Source: Paracyclopina nana (Eukaryota; Arthropoda; Copepoda; Cyclopoida; Cyclopettidae). Taken from it: a stretch of 64,000 nucleotides of DNA. A program made the translations under genes and the position numbers. The notes below the pieces were generated by a model. It was not told the origin of the DNA. It did not search any database and saw only the letters and a program-made list of their open reading frames with translations. The DNA lies in contig JAGUCH010000008.1 of NCBI GenBank assembly GCA_019096065.1, positions 1,989,001-2,053,000 on the forward strand, read 5' to 3'. This document shows, in pieces, positions 31,601-43,233 of this stretch. Every line of letters starts with the position of its first letter. Position 1 is the first letter of the stretch.

Positions 31601-34175
31601 GTTGGTCACAAACCTAAGGGACTCTAACCTTAGGATCTACTTCGGAGCTAGAATAGGAACTTCTATGAAAGAGCAGGACTAGAATCTACTGCCATCTACT
31701 ACAGGAACATAAAATAATATGGCAGAGCTGGTACAAAATTGGGTAAAAGAACAGGAAAAGCATTTTAAACACATCAATATACATATTAAATACAAAAAAG
31801 AACAGAAATAGATTGTTCTAGTCAGAAACTATGCCAGAAACGATAGTAAATACTTCTACTTAGTCACAAAAGATAAAAAAAAGAAATAGGTATGCATTAA
31901 GTATAGTTAGTATATGTCTTGGAGCTGGAACAGAATATATTAGATGCCGGAACAGGAAAAGCATCTTTGTTGTGGAAAATGAAACGTCCAGAGATCAATA
32001 TTCATATCTAATACAAAAAATAACAGGAATAGATTCCACTAGACAGAAATTAGGCCAAGAACGTTAATGAACACTACACCTTAGTCATATAAGATAAGCA
32101 GAAGAAAAAATTATGAAACAAGTATAGTTTTCTTGGAGCAAAAACTGAGTCTATTGGTAAACGGAACTGGTATAGCATCTAAAACAGACCTGTAGTCACA
32201 TCAAATGCAAAAAGAGAACAGAAATATATTTAAATAGACAGAAACTAGGTTTTGGAACGTTAGTGAACACTTCAACTTAGTCATAAAAGATAAGCAGAAG
32301 AAAAAGTATACATCCAGTATAGTTGTCTTGGAGCTGGAATAGCATCTTCAACAGATCAATCATCTACTAAAAAAGAAAACAGGAATGGATTCTACCAGAC
32401 AAAAACTAGGCTAGTAAAATTTGTAAACACTTCAACTTAGTCACATTAGATAACCTAGAAGAAATAAGTATGCAATAAGTATAGTTTTCTTGGATCTGGA
32501 ACTGAATCTATTGGAAAACGGATCAGGAATAAGTATGCAACAAATATAGTTAAGAACAGCTAGAAATGGATTTATTGCATACCGGAATAGGAATAGCATC
32601 TTCAAGAGATCAATATTCACATCCACTACAAGAGGAAAACAGGAACACAGTGCTTAAAAATGCCGTTTTCACGCTCATCCCAAAAAAGTCGCGAAATTGA
32701 CGTTGCATCTTTTTCTTATAGCCGTAAGCTAAAAACAGGCTACCATAGCTCCTCATTCCGCAAATTTTTGCGCCCAATTTCAATTGATTATCCTAAAATG
32801 GTGTCTTGGTTATCTTTTTGTCATAGTATCTTGATTACATTCGATTCTAACCAAAAGTTATAGGTGCCTGAAAATAGCCAAAAATGGCTCTTCTACTATT
32901 TTTCCACAAATGGACTTAATCCCAGAAAAATTGATTTTTAAGGCAAACTTTCATCTAAATTTGTCAATATCTACTTATTTTGACACTTTTGAAAGCCTAG
33001 AAGTCATTCAAATAAGAAGCTGAAAGTTGGTCTTGAAATGAGAATTTGGCGATTTGACAGAATTTCTAGTGAGCGCGAAAACGGCTTTTTTGTCCACTGT
33101 GAGGAATAGATTCTTCTAGACAGAAACTATGGCAGAACTGTTAATGAACGCTTCAACAGGTTAGATAACCTAGAAGAAATAAGTATGCTACAAGTATAGT
33201 TAAGAATAGCTAGAACTGAATCTATTAGATAATGGAACAGGAAAAGCACCTTCAAGAGATCAATATTCACATCAACTACAGAAAGAAAATAGGAATAGGT
33301 TCTACTAGACAGAAAATAGGCCAGTAAAATTTGTTAACGCTTCAACTTAGTCACGTTAGATAACCTAGAAGAAATAAGTATGCTACAAGTATAGTTTTCT
33401 TGGATCTGGAACTGGAACAGTATCTATTGGATGCCGGAACAGGAATAGCATTTTCAACATATCAATATTGACATCTACTACAAAAAAACAGAAAGAGATT
33501 CTACTAGTCAGAAACTAGGCCAGAAACGTAAGTGAACCTAGAAACCTATTATCTAGAAACCTTCTAGATAACCCAGAAGTAATAAGTATGCAATAGCTGG
33601 AACAGCTGGAACAGGATCTATTGCATACCGGAATAGAAATAGCATCTTCAACAGATCAATATTCACATCCACTACCAAAAAAAAACAGGAATTAATTCCA
33701 CTAAACAGAAAATAGTCCATGAAAGTTAGTGAACACTTCAACTTAGTAACAAAGGATAACTAGAAGAAAAGAGAATTGATCAAGAATAGTTGTCGAGGAG
33801 CCGGAACAGGATCTATTGGATAACGGTACAGGAATAGCACCTTCAAGAGATCAATATTCACATCAACTACAGAAAGAAAACAGGAATAGTTTCTACTAGA
33901 CAGAAACTAGGCCAGTAAAATTTGTGAACACTTCAACTTAGTCTCATTAGATAACCTAGAAGAAATAAGTATGCATCAAGTATAGTTAAGAACAGCTGGA
34001 ACAAGATCTAATGAGTACAGGTCAGGAATACCATCTTCATCTACTTCATCTACACATCTAGTATATACAATTTTAGCTTTAGTTAGTGAACACTTCAACT
34101 TAAGTCACAAAAGATAACTGTAAGAAATAACTATGCAACAAGTAAAGTTATCGTGGACTGCGTTAAGTAATTTTT
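31600..34175 (+). repeat. satellite of about 197 bp, roughly 11 diverged copies
   Basis: Words such as CAATATTCACATC, CTTCAACTTAGTCAC and GAAGAAATAAGTATGCA recur at about 195-200 bp (for example near 33262, 33464, 33658 and 33857). Copies are diverged and sometimes truncated. One copy is interrupted by a 456-bp DNA element. Confidence 0.85.
32646..33101. mobile_element. Transib-like non-autonomous element (CACAGTG ends)
   Basis: Both ends begin with CACAGTG and share an inner GCCGTTTTC a few bases further in, so the inverted repeats are about 30 bp. The element is flanked by AGGAA on both sides (32641-32645 and 33102-33106); removal restores the satellite word CAGGAATAGATTC. Five-bp duplications and CAC-heptamer termini match Transib, the superfamily related to RAG1. 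The 456-bp body has no transposase. A second, truncated copy lies at 36994-37253. Confidence 0.8.
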
Positions 34176-34920
34176 TGTCTTAGAACTTTCAATTTTAGAG
34201 TGGGTCATGGAAGAAATATTTTTGAAAATAACAAAAAGTTATGTTCAAATTATATGTTGTGATGGGCAGCGAAAAATGATTAATTATTTATATAGCCTTG
34301 AAATAGAAATAAAGAGGTTTAAAATGTAATTGGTAAGGGTGGCTACTACCTTACCCATGTAACCACAAAGTCTACATTGTTTAAAGTAATTTGAAAAATA
34401 TTCATGATATACAAATCAATCTTTTCGTAAATAAAATGACATTGGGCAATTGCAATGTCGTAAAATCACCAAGCAAGGTACAAGGTGCTTCACATCAGTA
34501 TTTGAATGCAAAAAAAAAATGCTTAAGCCATTTCTGAACTTAGGATAGGTAAACCATAAAAAAAGTATACCCCATAAGAGTTGAAACTTTCTTAAAATAA
34601 AAAAAACAGCTATTTAAACTACAAATCTACTAGACAAATGCTTAAAAACCAATACATCGTACCTCTAGAAAGAAAGGTAACAGTACCGAAAAAAAAAATC
34701 TATTGGGTAATTATAACCCATTTTGAATGGCCGACGAATGACGCAACTAAGAGTAGGCTAAAGGCTAAAGTTGAGCTAACTCGGATTTTCTTCCCTGCAG
34801 TTAAAGGTGTTATTTTTCTCAAAGGCTTTGTAAAGATTTATACCAATTTTTTTAATTGGCTCTTTAAAACGTCTCTAATTCTATACCTAGCTATACCTAT
34901 GCTACCTTAGCTGCCATTGC
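34176..34920. other. intergenic, AT-rich
   Basis: No supported gene. The end of the region holds the minus-strand poly(A) signal of the septin gene. Confidence 0.4.
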
Positions 34921-34923
34921 AAT

Positions 34924-34929
34924 TTTATT
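34924..34929 (-). promoter_or_regulatory. poly(A) signal of the septin gene
   Basis: TTTATT on the plus strand, AATAAA on the minus strand, about 105 bases downstream of the septin stop. Confidence 0.55.
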
Positions 34930-34970
34930 TCATGCTTGTTTGTCATAAAAAATGCTTAAACGCTACAATC

Positions 34971-35054
34971 AAAAGAGGCTTTTTTTGGTTCTTTAACGAC
35001 CCATTCTGAAGGAAAAGAGGCTTTTTTTGGTTCTTTAACGACCCATTCTGAAGG
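34971..35054. repeat. perfect 42-bp tandem duplication at the septin stop codon
   Basis: The 42 bases at 35013-35054 (last codons, stop codon and start of the 3' UTR of septin) are repeated without a mismatch at 34971-35012. The second copy lies after the stop and is not translated. Confidence 0.95.
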
Positions 35055-38000
35055 AAACTCCACTAAGTCCACCGCTTTTCTTCTTTTTGTTCCCATCTAA
35101 GCTTTCCAATGAAAGTTTCTTCAAATCTTCGGAAGAGATGCCATTTTGTTGCTGCCAAGTGGCTTTTTCTTGCTCAAAAGCTACTAATCTAGCTTCAAGT
35201 TCTCGTTTTTGGGCTTCAAGCTTGTCCATTGATTCTTTATGCCGTCTCTCAAGATCATTTTCGGAATCCCTTAATTTTTGTTGCTTTTCGCGTACTTTCC
35301 GCTCAAAAACTTCTTCCATTTCTTTTTCCATCTTAAGCATCTTATTCTCATGCTCTTTTCTTTCCTCCTCAATTTGTGCCAAAGGGTTCTAAAAAGAAAT
35401 ATTTAAATTTTACATATTTATTTATTTATTTATTTTTTCCCTACCTTATTAGGTATTTTTTCGGAATTTATTCCAGCAACACCAGCCAACTTGCGACATC
35501 TGAAGTTTTCGTAGTGCACATTGTTTGTTACTTCTTTAAGATCTTGCAAGTGAGTGCGAATCAGCATATTACGCAACGGTATGAAGTCACAGTGAGCCAT
35601 GTTCTCGATGTCAACCAAGCCCCAAGGGTAGCGACGTCCGCGTATTTTTTTTCCATCTTCAGCCTCAATTAAACAATTTGAACCCACAACTGCAAATGGC
35701 ATCCTATTCTTTTGGCTACCATTATTTTCTTCGTCAGGAAATTCATAGATTTTAATTTTGGCTTGAAGGATTTGATTGTAAATTTGTTTCTTAAAGACTC
35801 CAAGCTCTTCAGGAGTCATTGTATCTGCTTTGGCGATAACAGGAACCACATTTACCTGAAAAAAGATTTAATAAAAAATTAAACGAAAAAAGTTAAAAAA
35901 ATGCAATTTTCTCAAATTCTACATTGCTAAATGTAAAATATTTAGTTGGGTTTTTTTTGGGTAATTGACATTTCAATTTAAAGAAAAAAACCAAATGGCT
36001 CTTTAAATAAAAATATAAACTTTGATGTTTTATAAGCATTTGTGATTTTTTTCAATTTTTTTGCTAAAAAACGTAAACGCTTTATCAATTACGTCAAAAA
36101 AACGAGGCACGACTGGATGCAATATTTTGAAAACAATAAAAAAAAAGTAAGCAAGTAAAAATCCATCAATTTTATACCTAAACGGGTGTTTTTGGCTTTT
36201 AAACTTCACAGTTTAGCATAACTATATACACATCAACCTGAGGGCTATAGTAACCCAGAAAAAATTGCCCACCTAAAAATTATACATATTCTGAAAGCTT
36301 ATGTCTGTGGATTTGTTTGGTAGTAATTTTAAAATCCTGAACTAGCGCTTCCCATAACATAAAATTTTAAAAAACTTCTAGCGTCGAAAATATTGACTTG
36401 GTCGGATTTTGCCTGTTATAATACCTCTGTTGTAGAAAAAACTAATCTTTCTTTATTTCATAAGAACATTGCTAGGATGCCCAGGAATCGAGATACAGTG
36501 GTGGCAGGTTTCTTCTTTGTCAAATGGCATGAATTCATCAGTGGATGATCCGACCACAATATCTCGATTCCTGGGCATCCTAGCAATTTTCGTATGAATT
36601 AAAGAAATATTGATCTCGCAATTATAGTGGGGGTATATTAACATACAAAATCCGACCTAGTCAATGCTTTCGGCGCTACAAGTTTTTTGAAATTTTATGC
36701 TATGGGAAGCGCTAGGCCAATATTTTAAAATTACTACCAAATGAACCCCCAGAGCACAAGCTTTCAGAATATGTATATATTTTAGGTGGGCAATTTTTTC
36801 TGGGTTGCAATAGCCCTCAGGTTGATGTGTATAGATATTGCCTATTTACAGGTAAAAAAATTAGCTGCTGATGCCATGATTACAGAAATAAATGAAAATT
36901 TAAAAGTGCACTATTGAAGTTCATTATACTCCCTACAGCTCTTTGCATATCTAGGATGAAATTAATTTATATTTAAATATTCATCGATGTGTACCAATTT
37001 TTGTTGATTATTTAAAAATGGTGTCTAATATACTAAAATGTATTCGAGTGTAAATGAAATCTATGGCTGCCTGAAAATAGCAAAAAAATGGTAAAATTTT
37101 TCCAAAAATTATATCGAAAAAAAAAATTGCAATTTGATCACATAGAATAGCCTAAAACCATTCGAATATGAAGCTGAAAATTGGCCTTAACATATGAATT
37201 TTGCTATTTGATATAATTTCTTGAGACCGCAAAAACAGCTTTTGGCTACTGTGAATTGGTTTTTACAATCGAAGTTGATATTTTCATTATGTATCTCAAC
37301 GTTCAACATTAGTACAAATAACGCTAATAGAACCAAGAGAATTTGCCATTAGATGCCAAAGGAATTATTAATTTTATGAGCTTTAGAGCACTAATTCTTT
37401 CGGTTTTCAAAATATATGGTATGTTGCTGTTTTTACTTTCGGTAAAGCTAGAAATAATTAAAGTCACGCACCTTTGAATGAAGCTTTTTCATAAATTCAA
37501 CGTCCAAAGGTTTAAGTCCGTGACCGGATGGCGCGATGAAGTAGAGGCAAGCATGGACGCGACCATCTGGAGCTGAGAGGTCGCGGCTGACTTTGGTCTC
37601 AGCTTCGAGAAAAGACTCGTACTGCGCCTCCACGAAGGTGATGATGGGATCCCAGCAGTTGGAGTTGTCGACAGCGTCTCCGAATCCGGGCGTGTCTACA
37701 ATACTCAGCCTGAGGTTAACCCCGGATTCCCGCAGGAGTACTTTGTGCGTCTCAACGCCCACCGTCTTTTTTAGGCGATGCGAGGGGCCAGGATAGTCCT
37801 TGTCACTGTACACGTCCGTCAGGAACATGGAGTTGATGAGGGTTGATTTGCCGAGGCCGGACTCGCCCACCACCATCAACGTGAACTCGAAGCCCTTCTT
37901 CACCGCCTTTCTGTACACTTGGTTAGGCAGATTGGCGAATCCCACATACCCGTCCAGTTGTTTCACCTTCTTCACCGTGGGCTTGTTCTCCACCTCAGCC

Positions 38001-38426
38001 GGAATTCTGCAACGTTCAACCGCTCGTTCAGTTAACCCTCGTGATTAAGGACATACAGCTTACCTGGTTGTCGGTGGAGGCTTGGCGGCCACTGCTGGCT
38101 TCCCACCGCTCCCCGTGGACCTGCGAAAATAACAATAATCGGTACATTTGCCTTTAAATCTACTGCGGCTCACTTACGAGTTATCCCCATCAGAGCCGTT
38201 GCTCTTGTTCAACACGTTGAGGGCTTCTTTGACGCTCCTCTGTGCCGGAGCCGGCGGGGCTACAACGACAGTGGCTAAACGCAAAATTTGTAATCAGTTG
38301 CAGGGCAAATTAGCTAGAGTGCTTACCACCAGCTGGCTTGACGGGAGCGGCCACTTGATCGGCCTTAAGAAACATGTTTCTTCTGGCCTCCAGCCTCTGC
38401 TGCAGCGCCGAAGCCCTTTGCTCCAT
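35035..38426 (-). CDS. pnut: Septin-7 / Peanut-type septin
   Basis: GTP-binding cytoskeletal protein that forms the end or centre subunit of septin filaments at the cell cortex and cleavage furrow. Six exons (38327-38426, 38178-38274, 38064-38120, 37472-38006, 35445-35855, 35035-35388) join in phase to 517 residues. A Pro/Ala/Ser-rich N-terminus of about 100 residues precedes the septin core: [15 protein letters not shown]-loop GESGLGKST near residue 132, DTPGFGD near 188, VIAKADT near 272, and septin unique element with RRYPWG and [13 protein letters not shown]-terminal coiled coil starts at about residue 400. The sequence follows the SEPT7 group closely. Introns are about 50-60 bp except the fourth (1,616 bp), which holds a palindrome and a transposon fragment. 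Confidence 0.96.
36229..36829. mobile_element. 601-bp palindromic element in a septin intron
   Basis: Arms of about 270 bp at high identity run from CACATCAACCTGAGGGC inwards to a loop of about 50 bp; the innermost arm word ATGCCCAGGAATCGAGATA is perfectly inverted. The element is flanked by TATA on both sides. CAC...GTG ends and a possible 4-bp duplication would fit a CMC/Chapaev-like MITE, but the flank is itself AT-repetitive. Confidence 0.82.
36994..37253. mobile_element. truncated second copy of the Transib-like element
   Basis: Aligns with the right half of the element at 32646-33101, sharing GCCTGAAAATAGC, AAGCTGAAA, TTGGCCTTAA-like words and a terminal ACTGTG. The left end is missing. 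It lies in the same septin intron as the palindrome. Confidence 0.65.
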
Positions 38427-40771
38427 GCTAGCTCAAATTAAAATGACAGCGATTTTCCGTTGAACTCCACAGAACTGACTCAACTGAGATTAAAAGCTAC
38501 GCCCTCAAGCCGGAAGCGACAGCGCGTTGCGCACTACTTTGTTGCACTGCTCAGCTCTATCTTTTTCCTCATAACGCGCCTTTTAGTCATAACAACGAAG
38601 CCGTTGAGTAATCAGTACGGCGCTCTCTACGCATAGCTCGTTTTCAAATAATTTCTCTAAAAAAGCGAAGCCGCACCAGCAACTTGTGCATCGATTTTGA
38701 TGATTTCAACTCGGTTATGTCGCTTTTGCTCACTATTTGGGCGTGATGGTTGGTAGGATATATTTCGATAACTCTTCGCGCTACTTAAGTGCTCTTGTCG
38801 GCTACATCGGAACGTTTCTGATCGCAACCACGCAACCTTTAGTCAACAGCTGTTTTGTAATGTTGCTGCTTTTCAATCGCATCGGCAACTTCCAAAGTTC
38901 GGCTCTCCAATTACGCCAGGTAAGACCATTTTAGCTTATCCTACTATTGACTTGAAGCGTCTTCTGATGACGCCACTCGTACGCATTGATTGCTCCAGAC
39001 TAATCAAGTAAATGCACAGAATAATTGATCCAGTTACTCGTTCACGGGCAGAAAGGTAAAAGTAACAAATCGACTTGTATGGCTTACTTGAAGCCAAAAA
39101 GACGTTAGGCCTCAATTGCCTGACAGTTAGGAACTGAACTGATTGTACAGATTACCTACGTACAAAACCAAACGCTCCCGCACAAAGATCCTCATTGACC
39201 AGATTGATCCACATTGGACAGATAATAGCTTGAAACCACAAGAAACTCAACAGACTTTGCCTGCGTAAACTTAGGCTTAAGCTATGAAAGGAGACCCTAT
39301 TTAATGCTGGCGTGCTGTTGCAGTCTTTGGCTTTAATCGCTTTGCAGATTCGAAGCTTGCGCAGTTGGATTTGGATTTTCCTATTTTCGATGCCTTGGCA
39401 GGTACCCGCAAAATGTAGTCAACTGACTTTCAAGTCCACTCTTTTGTTGACTCAAAATAATCAGCATTCACAAACTTTATCTGCTGGGAACTTCAATGAT
39501 GATGACGTCTACCCAAAGTGGGCTGTTTTTCTTGGCCCTACAGATGTTGGTTGTGGGCCCAAATCAGCACAGTTTCTCATATTATGAGCTGATTTTAGAT
39601 TGAAGTTCTAAAATCTGTTGATTTGTCGACTTCAACGTTTGTTTGAAGTCGACTCAAAATGAGCCTTTGTCAGGAAAGACCAACGATCGATGATACTTGT
39701 TTGTTAACCGTGCGTACGCCGTCGTGGTCGTGACTATTATCAACTGCGATTCACCGGCAAGCAGATCGTGATGCCAAAAACTGACTTCTTGCCGGAAGAG
39801 ATGTGACGAGGCAGCATATGAGTAGACTTTTCTTCTCTGCTCCTCCTTTGTAGTCCGCGCCTGCTACTGTTGTAATCGATGATGCATTTTGAACAGCTTC
39901 TGCGCATCAAAGTGAAATGAAGGCAGCAGGTAAATGCGTTGTTCATTAGACGAGTTTGCTGAATGGCTCGAGAAAGTCCCTTGGGAGGGAATGGCTTGCG
40001 ACGATTGCCTATTTGGTGCTAACAAGAACACCGATTGGATACATGGCAGCTGTAATGAAAAGCTCTCGATGGCGTCTTAAGCTCGGGTGATTTACGCCAG
40101 CCCCGAGGACAATTGGCTGTTGACAAATATTTTCCCTCTTGTGGCCGAGATGACGTTGCCTCGGTCACAAGATGGTCTGTCAGAGTGCCAAATCCAATAT
40201 CAAGATATGATATTGGACTCAATCACGGCAAGCTAGCTAGTCGTCACCCCTTGCTTGTCATTATGGTCTTTGTCTTAAGCCGTTGCTCGTGAAGTGCTAG
40301 AGGAGCACAGGAGCTTCGAAGGTCCCTGGAAAGAGGAGAGTTTTTGAGAAAGAGAAAGCCCGAGCAGTAGCAGCAGCAGCAGCCAGGGATCCCAGTAAAT
40401 AAAGGTGAGCCAAGGAGACTCTTTCGCCGGAGCTTGAGAGCCCCACCATCGAGTTCGAGCTGCTTCCTTAGCTAGGGTGTACATTTGAGCCAAAGAAACA
40501 GTGGTCATCATTGGAAAAGGAGGTGATCTTGCCTGCTGCCAACTACGTAGCTAGCTCGGTCCAAGCGTGTGGCTCCATCTGCTGTACTTGTTGCTCGCCA
40601 GTTTCCACACCCACCCACACGTCTGGTGGCTTGCCCAGTGCTAGCTAGCTGGTGGTGGTAAGGCTGCTGCTCTCTTCTCTCGATCCTCTCTTGTCGACGT
40701 TGTCGCGGCCTCGTCAGTTGGACGCGAACCACTGAAGGAGACAGGCATGCCCTTATAGCCACGTACCACAA
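38427..40771. other. intergenic between divergent septin and alpha-catulin genes
   Basis: Contains both promoters, since the two genes point away from each other. A short open frame at 38737-38934 ends at a good donor (CCAG/GTAAGA) and might be a 5' exon of the catulin transcript, but nothing in the protein supports it. CAG-repeat and GCTAGCTAG-like words occur at 40360-40660. Confidence 0.4.
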
Positions 40772-43233
40772 ATGCCTCCTCAGCCTCCGTGGAGCGCGCC
40801 CTCTGCCTCACCTCAGCCAAGATTGATGATCACGCCCTCTTCCCCGGGGATGGCGGATCCGAAATGTCTGGCGCCCCTCGGCAGGTCGATTGGGCTCGCC
40901 GTCGAGATGGTGGCCTCTGTCGGGGAGGCTATCATGTCAGGTGAGGAGAATTGCGGGGACATGCAAGAGGCGTGCAGGGACGCGAGGACGGTTGCCGTTG
41001 CCCTCGAGAAGCATTGCGAGATGGGCCAGGCGACGGAGCCGATGCTTCGGAGGCTCCTCGCGGCCGTCACCCGCATCCTCCTGCTGGCGGACAATGTGGT
41101 GGTGAAGCAACTGCTCAACCAGTCGCAGCAGCTAGCCGTGTGCAGCAACAGTAGCAGCGCTGCGGCGGCGGCGGAGGCCGCATCCTCCTCGTCAACCGGG
41201 GGTGGCGGCGGCAGCGGCGAGAACAATCTGATGAGCCACTTTAACGAGTTTGTCAAAGCGTTCTGTGATTTCGGGTCGGACATGCTCCATCTCATCCGAC
41301 TCACCACAGGTACTTTTTGGCAGCACGAGCTTTCTTGTTGCTTCTGCTATATTGTATACATTATGCAGGGAGCAAGGGACTGGAGTCGTGTCGTCCCAGG
41401 GAGGAAAGGTGGGTGTCGCAGATCGACAGTGCCCGCCTCGTGCTCGAGAGGTCGTCCACCCTCTTGATGTCCTCTTCAAAGGCTTTCGCCAGACATCCCG
41501 AGAGCCCTTTCGCGCGTGAGAACCGCGACACCGTCTTCTGCCAGATGAGGCGGGCGCTCGATCTCGTCCACTTCATTGTCAAGGCGGCCGTGATGGAGTC
41601 CTACGGCTGCAAGCAGGACAAGGTGGACCTCAGCGGCCTCATCCACATCATGGAGGACGACGACGACGACCAGCCAGTGCACGAACTGGCCGAGTCCACG
41701 GTGATCTCTGCCATCAAGTACCTGGAGGAGTCCGTCGAGATCATGCGCCTCACCATCATCTCTGATAGCTACAAGGACCAGCTCACGGCCCTCTTCGACT
41801 CCATTGTCGAGCGCACACAGGACTTCACCGACTCGGCCTACACCAGCGACGACCACCGCCACAACATCCTCATGCTCTGCGACAGGGCGCGGGGCGACCT
41901 CGGCCTCTTGCTCAGCTGTGTCGGCCTCGAGCTGGCCTCCGATCCCATGCAGGTGGACAATCACCTGGAGGCCGTGCTCAAGACGATGCGCGACCTCCGA
42001 CAGGAGCTCCAGGCCACGGCTCTCGAGTTGGCCGCCGGCCTCTTGGACCGCGGCCGGGCCGCTCGGGAGCGGGTGCACGCCGGCCTCGTCAGTGGGGCCG
42101 TGGCTGGTGACCCGGACGCGCTGCAAATGGCCACCGAGCGGCTGGCGGAGCACATTGACTTCGTCGAGGACGTGGCCAAGCTGGTGCGCCACGTGACGCG
42201 GACGGAGAGTGGGCAGGTGCGCGCCCGCCACGCCCAGATCAACCTGCACATCTACGGTCCCCAGGTGGGCGTGGCGGCTGCCCTCGTGTGCCGAGAAACA
42301 CGATCGAAAGTGGCCAAGGAGAACCTGGAGGCGTTCTCGGCCATGTGGCAGTGGTTGGTGTCCGAGGTGATGGCCGTCTCGAAGCAAGAGATGGCGTGCG
42401 TGCCGGCGGTGCATCCACTGGTGGTGCAACCGCCGCCGCCGCCGTCGTCGTCGCAGGGTAAGTTCTCGAGCACCCGGAGCGTGCCCGACCTGACCGAGGA
42501 TGGCAAGTTCGTAACGGGTCCGCCGCCCGGCGTGCAGACTAGCTGCTGCTACCTAGCGCCTCCAGGCATGTTAACGAGCAACACTGGTCTGGAGGCCAGA
42601 AGACACTCGACCTCGAATTGCATGCCTAGAGCTAGCAGGCCCGAGGACCAACTCAACGCTTACTCGGACTACTTAGATACCAACGAGATGGTGAAACGGG
42701 CCAAAAAGATGGCGGGCCAGGCCGAGGCCATGTTCGCCTTCACGAGAGGCGAGGGCAAGGTGAAGACGACTCAGGACCTCTTCACGTTGGCCGAGTACTT
42801 TGCGGAGGAATGCAACGTCATCTACAAGGTGATCCGGCTGTTCTCGTACGACGTGCCCTCCGGAGAGGACAAGCGACGGCTGATGGCCTTGGCCGACCAC
42901 GTGCCCAAGCGCTGCCACCAGCTCCAGCGCCTCATCCAGAGCCCAACGGTCGGCAAGGCCGCCACCTTCACCAAAGTAGATAGCATCATCCGGGAGGCCA
43001 GGCAGATCATCTACCTGGTCCTCACCGTCATTCACACCTGCTACTCTCATGCAAAAAAGTACAACCTGGATTTCAGAAACGTCAGCCTCGAGGGCAGGGG
43101 CAACACCTCTGAGGACAGCCTCCAGACGTTCGGCGGCTCCTCCGAGTCGGCAAGGCGGGGCGCGGCCTCCTCGGGCTCGGGGGCGGCCAACAAGAAGACC
43201 CGCGTCTCCTTCATTCTCTCCGGAGGCTACTAA
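40772..43233 (+). CDS. alpha-catulin (alpha-catenin-like, vinculin family)
   Basis: Vinculin/alpha-catenin family scaffold, thought to link Rho signalling and the dystrophin complex to the cytoskeleton. Two exons (40772-41309 and 41369-43233; 59-bp intron) give 800 residues, near the family's length (about 730). Family signatures: APLGRSIGLAVEMVASVGEAI in the N-terminal bundle, ILLLADNVVVKQLL, RRALDLVHFIVK, the diagnostic ERTQDFTDSAYTSDDHR, MFAFTRGEGKVKTTQDL and RCHQLQRLIQSPTVGKAATF near the C-terminus. Alanine/serine and glycine linkers interrupt the second bundle. The first family-like residues begin about 30 codons after the ATG used here; ATG at 40850 is an alternative, and an upstream exon carrying the missing first helix of other catulins is possible. 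Confidence 0.92.

Noticed and set aside
38737-38934. Hydrophobic 65-residue frame upstream of alpha-catulin ending at a splice donor
   Set aside because: Could be a 5' exon, but no protein match and no phase-compatible acceptor at the catulin start could be shown.
41476-42429. 317-codon antisense frame across alpha-catulin
   Set aside because: It is antisense to strongly conserved coding sequence with high GC at third positions; a shadow frame.
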